This document shows positions 34,410 through 44,906 of a stretch of DNA of 47,761 nucleotides, piece after piece. Every line of letters starts with the position of its first letter. Position 1 is the first letter of the stretch. Both the position numbers and the translations under genes were made by a program. The stretch is from Trebonia sp036509215 (GTDB lineage: Bacteria; Actinomycetota; Actinomycetes; Streptosporangiales; Streptosporangiaceae): positions 1 to 47,761 of the forward strand of contig DATCGA010000220.1 of NCBI GenBank assembly GCA_036509215.1. Reading direction: 5' to 3'. The notes under the pieces are model-generated. The model was not told the DNA's origin and did no database searches. It worked only from the letters and a program-made list of their open reading frames with translations.

Positions 34410-36970
34410 CCGAGCTCGGGGTGCCGGAGCTGAGCCTCGTCGTCCTCGTCGGCGTCAGCGGGTCGGGCAAGTCGACGTTCGCGCGCGAGCGGTTCAAGCC
34501 GACCGAGGTGATCTCATCCGACTTCTGCCGTGGCCTGGTCGCCGACGACGAGAACGACCAGTCCGCCACCGCCAACGCGTTCGAGCTGCTCCACTTCATC
34601 GTCGGCAAGCGGCTGGCGGCGGGCCGGCTGACCGTCGTGGACGCGACCAACGTGCAGCCCGACGCCCGCCGCTCGCTGATCGCGCTGGCCCGCGAGCACG
34701 ACGTGCTGCCGGCCGCGATCGTGCTCGACGTGCCGGAGAGCGTCTGCCGCGCGCGGAACGCGAGCCGCTCCGACCGCGACTTCGGCGACCACGTGATCCG
34801 CCGCCAGCACGGCGAGCTGCGGCGGTCCCTGCCCGGCCTGCGGAAGGAGGGCTTCAGAACCGTCCACGTGCTGCGCGGCGAGGATGAGATCGCCGCCGCC
34901 GCCATCACCCGCACCCGGCTCTTCAACGACCTGCGCCACGAGACCGGGCCGTTCGACGTCATCGGCGACATCCACGGCTGCGCGGCCGAGCTGCAGGCCC
35001 TGCTGGCCGACCTCGGCTACGCCGTCGAGCGTGACCACCTCGGCCGCGCAATCGGCGCCAGCCAGCCGGGCCGGCGGGCGGTCTTCGTCGGCGACCTGGT
35101 CGACCGCGGGCCCGACACGCCGGGCGTGCTGCGGCTGGTGATGGGCATGGTCACCGCGGGCGACGCGTTCTGCGTGCCCGGCAACCACGAGAACAAGCTC
35201 GTCCGCGCCCTGCGCGGTCGCAACGTGCAGGTCACGCACGGCCTGGCCGAGTCGCTGGCCCAGCTCGCGGCCGAGCCCGCCGAGTTCCGGGCCGAGGCCG
35301 AGCGGTTCATGGACGGCCTGGTCAGCCACTACGTCTTCGATGCGGGGAAGTTGGTCGTCTCGCACGCCGGGCTCGTCGAGCGCTACCACGGGCGCGCGTC
35401 GGGCCGGGTGCGGCAGTTCTGCCTGTACGGGGAGACCACGGGCGAGACCGACGAGTACGGGCTGCCGGTGCGGTACCCGTGGGCCGGCGAGTACCGAGGC
35501 CGGGCGATGGTCCTGTACGGCCACACCCCGGTGCCCGAGCCTGAGTGGGTGAACAACACCCTGTGCCTGGACACCGGGTGCGTGTTCGGCGGCAGGCTCA
35601 CCGCGCTGCGCTACCCGGAGAAGGAGGTCGTCTCGGTCCCGGCCGAGCGGGTCTACTACGAGCCGGCCAGGCCGTTCCCGGCCAACCCGGCCGCCGCCGC
35701 GGGCGGGGCGGCGCCCGCTCACCGCGAGCCCGAGGTGCTCGACATCGCCGACGTGACCGGGCGCCGGGTCGTCGAGACGAGCTACCTGCGGCGGATCGGC
35801 GTCCGCGAGGAGAACGCGGCGGCGGCGCTCGAGGTGATGAGCCGGTTCGCGATCGACCCGCGCTGGCTGCTGTACCTGCCGCCGACCATGAGCCCGGTCG
35901 CGACCTCGGCCCGCCCGGACCTGCTGGAGCACCCGGACCAGGCGTTCGACGCCTACCGGGCCGACGGCGTCGACCAGGTGGTGTGCGAGGAGAAGCACAT
36001 GGGGTCGCGCGCGGTCGCGCTCGTCTGCCGCGACCTCGGCGCGGCCCAGGCCAGGTTCGGCGCGCCCGGCGACGCGCTCGGCGCGGTGTGGACCCGCACC
36101 GGCCGCCCGTTCTTCGACCAGCCGCGCACCGCTGCGCTGGTCGGCCGGCTCCGCGCGGCGGCCGAGGCGGCCGGCCTGTTCGACGAGCTCGGCACCTCCT
36201 GGCTGCTGCTCGACGCGGAGCTGCTGCCGTGGTCGGCCAAAGCCGAGCAGCTCCTGCGGGACCAGTACGCCGCCGTCGGGGCCGCCGCCCGGTCGGCGCT
36301 CCCGGCCGCGGTCTCGGTGCTTGAACAGGCGGCCGCGACCGGGCTCGACGTGTCCGCGCTGCTGGCCAGGACCCAGTCCCGGGCCGCCAACGCCGACGCC
36401 TTCACCGCCGCCTACCGGCGCTACTGCTGGCCGACCGACGGCCTCGACGGGATCCGGGTGGCGCCGTTCCAGCTGCTGGCCTCGGAGGGCGCCGCGCACC
36501 AGGCCAAACCGCACGCCTGGCACCTCGACCTGGCCGATCGCCTCGTCGCGGCCGACCCCGGCCTGTTCACCGCCACCCGCCGCCGGTACGTCAGCACGAC
36601 CGACCCGGCGGCGGTGGCGGAGGCCGCGGCCTGGTGGCAGGAGCTGACCGGCGCCGGCGGCGAGGGGATGGTGGTCAAGCCGGCCGCCAACCTGACCAGG
36701 GCGAGCCGGGGCCTGGCGCAGCCCGGCCTCAAGGTCCGCGGCCGCGAGTACCTGCGCATCATCTACGGCCCGGACTACACCGAGGAGGCCAACCTGGGCC
36801 GCCTGCGGCACCGCGGACTCGGGCACAAGCGCTCGATGGCGCAGCGGGAGTACGCGCTCGGGCTCGAGGCGCTCGACCGGGTCGCCCGCGGCGAGCCGCT
36901 CTGGCGCGTCCACGAGTGCGTGTTCGCCGTGCTCGCGCTGGAGTCCGAGCCGGTCGATCCGCGGCTGTGA
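34406..36970 (+). CDS. pnkp: Polynucleotide kinase-phosphatase-ligase (bacterial Pnkp)
   Basis: An 854-residue three-domain RNA-repair enzyme. The N-terminal 5'-kinase has P-loop GVSGSGKST (about 16-24). The central metallophosphoesterase has DVIGDIHGC (about 185-193), GDLVDRGPD (about 230), GNHEN (about 259), VSHAG and GHTP, and removes 2',3'-cyclic phosphate ends. The C-terminal ligase has the adenylylated lysine in EEKHMGSRAV (Lys near 530) and EGMVVKP (near 755). With Hen1 it heals, seals and marks RNAs cut by ribotoxins. ATG 34406 overlaps hen1 by 4 nt. Length and all three active sites are complete. Confidence 0.95.
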   Translation: MTELGVPELSLVVLVGVSGSGKSTFARERFKPTEVISSDFCRGLVADDENDQSATANAFELLHFIVGKRLAAGRLTVVDATNVQPDARRSLIALAREHDVLPAAIVLDVPESVCRARNASRSDRDFGDHVIRRQHGELRRSLPGLRKEGFRTVHVLRGEDEIAAAAITRTRLFNDLRHETGPFDVIGDIHGCAAELQALLADLGYAVERDHLGRAIGASQPGRRAVFVGDLVDRGPDTPGVLRLVMGMVTAGDAFCVPGNHENKLVRALRGRNVQVTHGLAESLAQLAAEPAEFRAEAERFMDGLVSHYVFDAGKLVVSHAGLVERYHGRASGRVRQFCLYGETTGETDEYGLPVRYPWAGEYRGRAMVLYGHTPVPEPEWVNNTLCLDTGCVFGGRLTALRYPEKEVVSVPAERVYYEPARPFPANPAAAAGGAAPAHREPEVLDIADVTGRRVVETSYLRRIGVREENAAAALEVMSRFAIDPRWLLYLPPTMSPVATSARPDLLEHPDQAFDAYRADGVDQVVCEEKHMGSRAVALVCRDLGAAQARFGAPGDALGAVWTRTGRPFFDQPRTAALVGRLRAAAEAAGLFDELGTSWLLLDAELLPWSAKAEQLLRDQYAAVGAAARSALPAAVSVLEQAAATGLDVSALLARTQSRAANADAFTAAYRRYCWPTDGLDGIRVAPFQLLASEGAAHQAKPHAWHLDLADRLVAADPGLFTATRRRYVSTTDPAAVAEAAAWWQELTGAGGEGMVVKPAANLTRASRGLAQPGLKVRGREYLRIIYGPDYTEEANLGRLRHRGLGHKRSMAQREYALGLEALDRVARGEPLWRVHECVFAVLALESEPVDPRL

Positions 36971-37048
36971 CCTGAGGGCCGGCCACCGGCGCGAGGTAAT
37001 GGAGCCCTGAGAGTCAGCCGGGTCCGTTCGAGATAAAGAATGTGATTT

Positions 37049-39163
<2,115 letters not shown>

Positions 39164-39183
39164 TTCGTTGACATGGTTGCTCT

Positions 39184-40524
39184 GTGCACCTGACCGAGGG
39201 AGGCCGGCGGATAGCCAGGTCATTCGGGCGCGGCCATCGGCGGCAGAAGCTGTCGGCCGGCGTCGCCGCCCTCGCCGCAGTCGGCACGCTCAGCGGAGCG
39301 CTGGTCGCCGTGCTCAGCTCGACTCCCTCGGGCCCGCTCGCCTCGGGCGGACCGGGTAACGAGCTGGCGGCCTCGCCCGCGTTCGGCCTGCCCGCCGTCC
39401 GCCCGTCCACCGGCGCCGCCCCGGTCGCACCGGGGCTGGCCATGGGCGACAGCGCCAGGCTGCTGGCCGTCCCCATCGCGTCGTCGGCGACCCAGCCCCA
39501 GGTCGCCCCACTGCGCCGCACGGTGCAGGCCGATCTGCTCATCGTGGCGCCGTTCTCCCTGTCCGAGAGCCTGGCCGCGAAGGTGGCCCGGATACCGGGG
39601 GTGGCGGCGACCGAGCGGATCGAGGCGGTGCGGATGACCGTCAACGGGTCGTCCACGGCCGTGCTCGGCGTCGATCCCTCGGTGTTCCGCGAGTTCGCCG
39701 CGCGGCCGACCGGGGCGTCGAACGCGCTCTGGCAGGGCGTCGCCGACGGCGGGATCGCGGTCTCCTACACGATGGGCACCGAGGACAAGATCAAGCTCGG
39801 CGGGACCGTCACCGCGGCCGGGCGGACCACGAAGAAGCTCACGGTGGCGGCGTTCGGCACGCTCGGCATCGGCGGGGTTAACGCCGTGGTCTCCGACGCG
39901 ACCGCCCGCGACCTGGGCGCGCCGGCCGGCAACGCGATCGTGGTCAGCGTGGCGCCGTCCGACTTCACCGCCGCGGTCGCGGCGGCCGGGCGGCTGATCC
40001 CCAACGGGGCCGGCGTCCAGCAGCTCGTCTCGCTGATCAGCACCGGTGGGGGCAGCAGCGAGAACTCCGGCACCGGCGCGGCCGGGGCCGGCCAGGTAAC
40101 CGAGTCGGCGGTCCCGCAGACCGCGCTCAACGCGATGCTCAAGGCCGCGATGAGCCGGCGGGGCATGCCGTACGTCTGGGGCGCGGCCGGGCCGACGTCG
40201 TTTGACTGCTCGGGGCTCGTGCAGTGGTCCTTCCGCCAGGCCGGCATCGTGATGCCGCGGGTCGCGGCCGACCAGGCGCTGTCGGGCCCGGCCGTGCCGG
40301 TTAGCAGGCTCCAGCCGGGCGATCTGCTCTTTTACCACACCGACCCGACGGACCCGACCTACATCTCGCATGTCGCGATCTACCTCGGCAACGGCTGGAT
40401 GATCCAGGCCCCCGAACCGGGCCTGGACGTCGAGGTGGTCCCGGCCGACTTTGGCACCGAGTTCGCCGGCGCCGTCCGGGTCAATCCCGCCCAGGCCGCC
40501 GCCGTGGCCGCCCGCGTCGCCTAA
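39184..40524 (+). CDS. NlpC/P60 cell-wall peptidase with extended N-terminal extracellular domain
   Basis: A 446-residue exported protein. A hydrophobic segment (about 25-47, LSAGVAALAAVGTLSGALVAVLS) acts as signal/anchor. Residues about 95-300 resemble the periplasmic core of FtsX/MacB proteins (LSESLAAKVARIPGVAATERIEAVR...VLGVDPSVF). The C-terminal NlpC/P60 domain has catalytic Cys342 in FDCSGLVQW, His near 396 in SHVAIYLGNG and a third polar residue in QAPEPG, so is likely an active peptidoglycan endopeptidase. GTG 39184 lacks a clear SD; a perfect TTGACA at 39168-39173 with no matching -10 before the start is unexplained. Confidence 0.87.
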   Translation: MHLTEGGRRIARSFGRGHRRQKLSAGVAALAAVGTLSGALVAVLSSTPSGPLASGGPGNELAASPAFGLPAVRPSTGAAPVAPGLAMGDSARLLAVPIASSATQPQVAPLRRTVQADLLIVAPFSLSESLAAKVARIPGVAATERIEAVRMTVNGSSTAVLGVDPSVFREFAARPTGASNALWQGVADGGIAVSYTMGTEDKIKLGGTVTAAGRTTKKLTVAAFGTLGIGGVNAVVSDATARDLGAPAGNAIVVSVAPSDFTAAVAAAGRLIPNGAGVQQLVSLISTGGGSSENSGTGAAGAGQVTESAVPQTALNAMLKAAMSRRGMPYVWGAAGPTSFDCSGLVQWSFRQAGIVMPRVAADQALSGPAVPVSRLQPGDLLFYHTDPTDPTYISHVAIYLGNGWMIQAPEPGLDVEVVPADFGTEFAGAVRVNPAQAAAVAARVA

Positions 40525-40560
40525 CCGCAACCCGCCCTACCGTGGCAGCGCCCCGCGCGG

Positions 40561-40589
40561 TTGACGGCGCCCTGTCTCCATGATTACAT
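40561..40589 (+). promoter_or_regulatory. Strong sigma-70-type promoter, leaderless gene
   Basis: TTGACG (40561-40566), a 17-nt spacer and TTACAT (40584-40589), with the ATG at 40596 only 6 nt later. ATTACAT is repeated (ATTACATC ATTACATG) across the box and start. No RBS exists for the gene. Confidence 0.7.
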
Positions 40590-40595
40590 CATTAC

Positions 40596-41117
40596 ATGAG
40601 TACAGAGATACAGGCATGGTTCGCCGGCCGGCTGCCGGACGAGTGGTTCACGGAGCCCGCCGAGGTCATCGTCGATCGCGAGGAGATCACGATCGTCGGG
40701 TCGCTGTCCGCCCCCGAGGGCGCGGCCGACGGGGAAGACGGCGCCGAGGCGGGGCGGGCGGCGGCGGAGGGGCGGATCAAGCGGTTCCGCGAGCAGACCC
40801 GCGAGCAGCGGATCGAGATCGCGCGCGAGGCCGAGCACCGGTTCCGCCGCAAGGTCGCGTGGGGCGCGCGCTGCGCCGGGCACGACGAAATGTTCACCAC
40901 CCTGTCGGTTCCGGTCATGACCAGGCTGCGCCAGTCGGAACGGCGCGTGCTCGACACGCTGGTGGACGCCGGAGTCGCCCGGAGCCGGTCCGACGCGCTC
41001 GCCTGGTGCGTGCGGCTGACCGGAGAGCACGCCGACGCGTGGCTGGCCGAGCTCAGGGACGCGCTCCGCCGGGTCGAGGAAGTGCGGTCACAGGGGCCAG
41101 CCGGCTCCGGAGAGTAA
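40596..41117 (+). CDS. Conserved hypothetical protein, charged, possible DNA-binding C-terminus
   Basis: A 173-residue protein. The N-terminus MSTEIQAWFAGRLPDEWFTEP is followed by VIVDREEITIVGSL, then a charged helix (residues 45-85, EGRIKRFREQTREQRIEI). The last ~70 residues (TRLRQSERRVLDTLVDAGVARSRSDALAWCVR) look like a ribbon-helix-helix or small helical fold. It starts at ATG 40596 without an RBS, 6 nt after a strong -10 box. It precedes the cis-prenyltransferase on the same strand by about 115 nt. Homologues are actinobacterial hypothetical proteins as far as I can tell; function unknown. Confidence 0.75.
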   Translation: MSTEIQAWFAGRLPDEWFTEPAEVIVDREEITIVGSLSAPEGAADGEDGAEAGRAAAEGRIKRFREQTREQRIEIAREAEHRFRRKVAWGARCAGHDEMFTTLSVPVMTRLRQSERRVLDTLVDAGVARSRSDALAWCVRLTGEHADAWLAELRDALRRVEEVRSQGPAGSGE

Positions 41118-41231
41118 CCGCAGCAGATAACACTCGCCCCTGAAGTAAAAGGGCATGTCAGGATCGGCCGGTCGGATACCGTGGCAGGGGACTTTGGACT
41201 CTTGCGTGCGCTCTGGCGAGGAAGGTCGGTC

Positions 41232-41993
41232 ATGGGATACCGAGACCTGGTGTACCGGCTGTACGAGCGGAGGCTCGAGTCCTCGCTGGCTGGCAAGACC
41301 ATGCCGCGGCACGTCGGCGTGATGACAGACGGTAACCGGCGCTGGGCCAGATCGGCGGGCCACACCGACGTCAGCAAGGGCCACAAAAAGGGCGCCGACA
41401 AGATCTTCGAGCTGCTCGCGTGGTGCAAGCAGGCCGGGGTCGAGGTGGTGACGCTGTGGCTGCTGTCGACCGACAACCTGAGCCGCCCGCAGGAGGAGCT
41501 CGGGCCGCTGCTGACGATCATCGAGGACACCGTCAACGGCCTGGTCGAGGAGGGCTGGCACTTGAACGCGGTCGGCGCGCTCGACCTGCTGCCCGACCAG
41601 ACCGCCCGAGTGCTCAAGGACGCGGGCGAGGCGACCGCCGACAACCCCGGCCTGCTCGTCAACGTCGCGGTCGGCTACGGCGGCCGGCGCGAGATCGCCG
41701 ACGCGGTCCGGTCGCTGCTGGTCGAGCACGCCAGCCGGGGCACCACGATCGAGCAGCTGGCCGAGGTCCTGGACGTCGAGCACATCGCCGAGCACCTCTA
41801 CACGGCCGGGCAGCCCGACCCCGACCTGGTGATCAGGACCAGCGGCGAGCAGCGGATGGGCGGCTTCCTGCTGTGGCAGTCGACGCACTCCGAGTTCTAC
41901 TTCTGCGACGCGTACTGGCCGGCATTTCGCAAAGTGGACTTCTTGCGGGCCTTGCGCTCTTATTCCGAACGTAACCGTCGTTTCGGCGCCTGA
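41232..41993 (+). CDS. uppS: cis-Prenyltransferase (undecaprenyl or short-chain Z-isoprenyl diphosphate synthase)
   Basis: A 253-residue cis-prenyltransferase. The catalytic Asp is in HVGVMTDGNRRWARSAG, substrate pocket residues in SKGHKKGADKIFE and WLLSTDNLSRP, and the C-terminal motif is DPDLVIRTSGEQRMGGFLLWQS. It condenses IPP with an allylic primer to make the lipid carrier for cell-wall sugars, or Z,E-farnesyl diphosphate as in mycobacterial Rv1086. Chain length is not clear from sequence; MTDGNRRWA (rather than MDGNGRWA) resembles the actinobacterial short-chain group. The ATG at 41232 has GGAAGG about 7 nt upstream; a GTG 17 codons earlier is less likely. Confidence 0.92.
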   Translation: MGYRDLVYRLYERRLESSLAGKTMPRHVGVMTDGNRRWARSAGHTDVSKGHKKGADKIFELLAWCKQAGVEVVTLWLLSTDNLSRPQEELGPLLTIIEDTVNGLVEEGWHLNAVGALDLLPDQTARVLKDAGEATADNPGLLVNVAVGYGGRREIADAVRSLLVEHASRGTTIEQLAEVLDVEHIAEHLYTAGQPDPDLVIRTSGEQRMGGFLLWQSTHSEFYFCDAYWPAFRKVDFLRALRSYSERNRRFGA

Positions 41994-42249
41994 CCTTGCC
42001 AAAATAAGCACTCCCACGGCTCTTTTCGCGCAGGTGGAACGCGGGTACCTTCAGTAGTGGCGGGCGGCTCCCCAAGGCCGCCCCCCGCGGGAGGCCCCCT
42101 GTTGCCGTTGTGCGCGACGAGAGGGCCGGCGCGGCCCTCTGCAGGCGGGCAGCCCCGGTCCGTCCGACACGTTTGCCCCCGGATGGCGGGGGATCGGCGT
42201 GTCCTGTCCGCGGCGTCGGTGCCCGTCACCGCGCCCAGGGGAGTATTGC
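41994..42249 (+). other. Structured leader / intergenic region before phoH2
   Basis: 256 nt rich in hairpins: GGGCGGC/GCCGCCC (42062-42068 with 42077-42083), and a perfect 9-bp stem AGAGGGCCG/CGGCCCTCT (42120-42140). Further GC-rich arms follow to 42200. A possible -10 TACCTT lies near 42046. It may be a phoH2 5' leader, or the first hairpins may terminate uppS. No protein-coding antitoxin was supported. Confidence 0.5.
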
Positions 42250-43554
42250 GTGGCCAACTCTGTGCAACGTCGTACGTACGTCCTCGACACGAGCGTCCTG
42301 CTCGCTGACCCGAATGCATTCACGCGATTCGATGAGCATCACGTGGTATTGCCGGTCGTGGTCATCACCGAGCTCGAAGCGAAGCGTCACCATCCTGAGC
42401 TGGGCTACTTCGCCCGCCAGGCCCTCCGGTACTTCGACGACCTCCGGCTCAAGTACGGCCGCCTAGACGCCGAGATTCAAGTCGGCGAACTGGGCGGCAC
42501 CGCCCGCGTCGAGCTCAACCACATCGATTCGCAGGTCCTCCCGGCCGGGTTCCGGCTCGGAGACAACGACACGCGGATCCTGTCGGTGGCTAAGGCCCTC
42601 TCCAACGAGGGCAACGACGTGGTCCTTGTCAGCAAGGACCTGCCGCTGAGAATCAAGGCGGCGGCGGTTGGGCTGGACGCGCAGGAGTACCGGGCCGAGC
42701 TGCCCATTGACTCGGGCTGGACGGGGATGGCCGAGCTGAGCGTTACCTCGGCCGACGTTGAGGAACTGTACGAACACGGCACGCTCGACTGCGAAGCCGC
42801 CCGTGACCTGCCCTGTCACACGGGGCTGGTGCTGCACACCGGCAGCGCCAGCGCCCTCGCCAGGGTCCGGGCCGACAAGCAGATCCAGCTGGTGCGGGGC
42901 GACCGGGAGGCGTTCAGCCTGCACGGCCGGTCGGCCGAGCAGCGCATCGCCCTCGACCTGCTGCTCGATCCCGAGATCGGGATCGTCAGCATGGGCGGCC
43001 GGGCGGGCACCGGCAAGTCGGCGCTCGCGCTCTGCGCGGGCCTCGAGGCGGTCATGGAGCGCCGTCAGCACCGGAAGGTCATCGTCTTCCGCCCGCTGTA
43101 CGCGGTCGGCGGCCAGGATCTCGGCTACCTGCCGGGCTCGGAGTCGGAGAAGATGGGCCCGTGGGCGCAGGCGGTCTACGACACGCTCTCCTCGGTCACC
43201 ACCCAGGAGGTGATCGACGAGCTCGTCGCCCGCGACATGTTCGAGGTGCTGCCGCTGACCCACATCAGGGGCCGGTCGCTGCACGACGCATTCGTGATCG
43301 TGGACGAGGCCCAGTCGCTCGAGCGCGGCGTGCTGCTGACCGTGCTGTCCAGGATCGGGACCGGATCTCGCGTCGTGCTCACCCACGACATCGCGCAGCG
43401 AGACAACCTGCGGGTCGGCCGGCACGACGGCGTGATCGCGGTGATCGAGAAGCTCAAGGGCCACCCGCTGTTCGCGCACGTGACCCTGACCCGCTCCGAG
43501 CGTTCCGCGATCGCCGCCCTCGTCACCGATCTCCTGGAGGACATCGGCTTCTAA
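42250..43554 (+). CDS. phoH2: PhoH2: PIN-domain RNase fused to PhoH ATPase
   Basis: A 434-residue protein. The N-terminal PIN domain (about 10-150) has YVLDTSVLLADP, VVVITELEAK and DNDTRILSVAK...VLVSKDLPLRIKA, with the acidic metal-binding residues in place. The C-terminal PhoH ATPase has Walker A GRAGTGKSALAL (about 249-260) and Walker B FVIVDEAQSLE. PhoH2 proteins in mycobacteria act as sequence-specific RNA helicase/RNase toxins paired with PhoAT. GTG 42250 has GGGAG 6 nt upstream. Both nuclease and ATPase look active; an adjacent PhoAT antitoxin is not recognised. Confidence 0.9.
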   Translation: MANSVQRRTYVLDTSVLLADPNAFTRFDEHHVVLPVVVITELEAKRHHPELGYFARQALRYFDDLRLKYGRLDAEIQVGELGGTARVELNHIDSQVLPAGFRLGDNDTRILSVAKALSNEGNDVVLVSKDLPLRIKAAAVGLDAQEYRAELPIDSGWTGMAELSVTSADVEELYEHGTLDCEAARDLPCHTGLVLHTGSASALARVRADKQIQLVRGDREAFSLHGRSAEQRIALDLLLDPEIGIVSMGGRAGTGKSALALCAGLEAVMERRQHRKVIVFRPLYAVGGQDLGYLPGSESEKMGPWAQAVYDTLSSVTTQEVIDELVARDMFEVLPLTHIRGRSLHDAFVIVDEAQSLERGVLLTVLSRIGTGSRVVLTHDIAQRDNLRVGRHDGVIAVIEKLKGHPLFAHVTLTRSERSAIAALVTDLLEDIGF

Positions 43555-43699
43555 CCGGGCCGCCCGCCCCGCCACGGGCGGCTGGCCCGCTGCTAGCACG
43601 CCAAGTGCGCGTTCGGCCACGTAAGAGTGAGCCCGGACGCGCACTCGGCTTGCGCGGCTCAGCCCCGCCCGGGCGGCGTTGCCGTCTAAACTGCATCGC
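43555..43699. other. phoH2-glycosyltransferase intergenic region with leaderless promoter
   Basis: 145 nt with no gene. TAAACT at 43687-43692 is 7 nt before the GTG of the glycosyltransferase. The stretch 43560-43575 (GGGCGGCTGGCC region) may form a weak terminator after phoH2; nothing else is clear. Confidence 0.4.
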
Positions 43700-44869
43700 G
43701 TGACCGGTGTCATGGGCAAGGATCAAAACCCTGCTCCCGAAGGGGCAGGCCTAGGGTCTCCTCGCGACTTTGGCGGGGAGACCCTCCAGGGGGTTTGGGG
43801 GGCGGGAGCCCCCCAATCGGGGGGTCTCCGGGGGGTCGTCCCCCGGGAGGAAGCACAGCTGCCAGCCGTTTCTGTGGTCATGCCGGTTCGCAATGAGGAA
43901 CGGCATTTGGCGGACTCGGTTGCCTGCGTGCTCGAGCAGGAGTACCCGGGCGGGTTCGAGCTGGTGCTCGCGGTCGGGCCGTCCAAGGACCGGACTGAGG
44001 AGATCGCCCGCGGGCTGGCCGCCGCCGACAGCCGGATCATCGTCGTGCCGAACCCGTCGGGTCAGATCGCCTCGGCCATGAACGCGGCCGTCAAGACCGC
44101 GCGGTACCCGATCATCACCCGCATCGACGGGCACGCGCTGCTGCCCGACGGCTATCTCCGGACCGCGGTGCAGACGCTGATCGAGACCGGCGCGGCCGAC
44201 GTCGGCGGCGTGATGGCGGCCGAGGGGGTCACCCCGTTCCAGCAGGCGGTCGCCTGGGCGATGACCTCGCCGGCCGGCATGGGCGCCGCCGCCAACCACA
44301 CCGGCGGCGTGGCGGGCCCGGTTGACACCGTCTACCTGGGCGTCTACCGCCGGCAGGCGATCGAGCAGGTCGGCGGGTACGACGAGACCATGCTGATCGC
44401 CGAGGACTGGGAGCTGAACCACCGGATCAAGGCGGCGGGCCACCTGATCTGGTTCACCCCCGAGCTGCGCGTCACCTACCGGCCGCGGGCCAGCCTGGCG
44501 GCGCTGGCGAAACAGCACTTCCGCTACGGGCGCTGGCGGCGGGTGGTCGCCCGCCGCTACCCGGAGACGGTGAACCTCCGCTACCTGGCGGCGCCGGCCG
44601 CGACCGCGGTCAACGCGGCCGGCCTTGCCGTCGGGCTGGCCGGGGTCATCGCGGCGGCGGCCGGGTCGGGCGGTTTCGCGCCCTACCTCGGCTTCGGCCT
44701 CGTCGTCCCGCTCACCTACGCGGCCGGGGTCACCGGGGTGGCGGTGGCGTTCGCGGGCGACCAGCCCGCCGGGGTGCGGGCCCGGGTGCCGCTGGTGCTC
44801 GCGGCCATGCACATGTCCTGGGGGGCCGGGTACCTCACCAGCCCGCGGCGGCTGGCCAGGCGGCACTAG
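43700..44869 (+). CDS. Family 2 glycosyltransferase with C-terminal membrane helices
   Basis: A 389-residue GT-A enzyme, probably transferring a sugar for an exopolysaccharide. The core begins VSVVMPVRNEERHLADSVACVL; ITRIDGHA carries the metal-binding DXD-like aspartate, and LIAEDWELNHRI provides the E/D-D-x-x catalytic motif. Then come three or four hydrophobic helices (about 305-380). GTG 43700 lies 7 nt after a TAAACT box, so the message may be leaderless. The first ~57 residues (MTGVMGKDQ...VVPREEAQLPA) are not part of the fold and are largely encoded by a nested palindromic element. A CTG after GGGAGGAA (near 43855) would give the natural family N-terminus. Confidence 0.88.
   Translation: MTGVMGKDQNPAPEGAGLGSPRDFGGETLQGVWGAGAPQSGGLRGVVPREEAQLPAVSVVMPVRNEERHLADSVACVLEQEYPGGFELVLAVGPSKDRTEEIARGLAAADSRIIVVPNPSGQIASAMNAAVKTARYPIITRIDGHALLPDGYLRTAVQTLIETGAADVGGVMAAEGVTPFQQAVAWAMTSPAGMGAAANHTGGVAGPVDTVYLGVYRRQAIEQVGGYDETMLIAEDWELNHRIKAAGHLIWFTPELRVTYRPRASLAALAKQHFRYGRWRRVVARRYPETVNLRYLAAPAATAVNAAGLAVGLAGVIAAAAGSGGFAPYLGFGLVVPLTYAAGVTGVAVAFAGDQPAGVRARVPLVLAAMHMSWGAGYLTSPRRLARRH
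43753..43846. repeat. Nested palindromic repeat element
   Basis: Three interleaved dyads: AGGGTCTCC (43753-43761) with GGAGACCCT (43777-43785); GGAGACCC (43777-43784) with GGGTCTCC (43822-43829), enclosing a perfect 9-bp hairpin TTGGGGGGC/GCCCCCCAA (43795-43803 with 43808-43816); and CCGGGGG/CCCCCGG (43828-43846). Arms can pair in alternative ways. It resembles REP-like elements of high-GC actinomycetes and lies inside the open frame of the glycosyltransferase. Confidence 0.75.
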
Positions 44870-44894
44870 ATCGCGCAGGCGCGGCGGTCGGCAA

Positions 44895-44900
44895 TACAAT
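44895..44900 (+). promoter_or_regulatory. TACAAT -10 box of a leaderless aminotransferase gene
   Basis: TACAAT lies 6 nt before the ATG at 44907, with no RBS. A matching -35 is weak. It lies right after the glycosyltransferase stop (44869), indicating an independent transcript start. Confidence 0.5.
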
Positions 44901-44906
44901 GCGGCA

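Noticed and set aside
42057..42308. A PhoAT-like antitoxin upstream of phoH2
   Set aside because: The frame encodes Pro/Arg-rich low-complexity sequence without an RBS, and overlaps the phoH2 start; no recognisable antitoxin.
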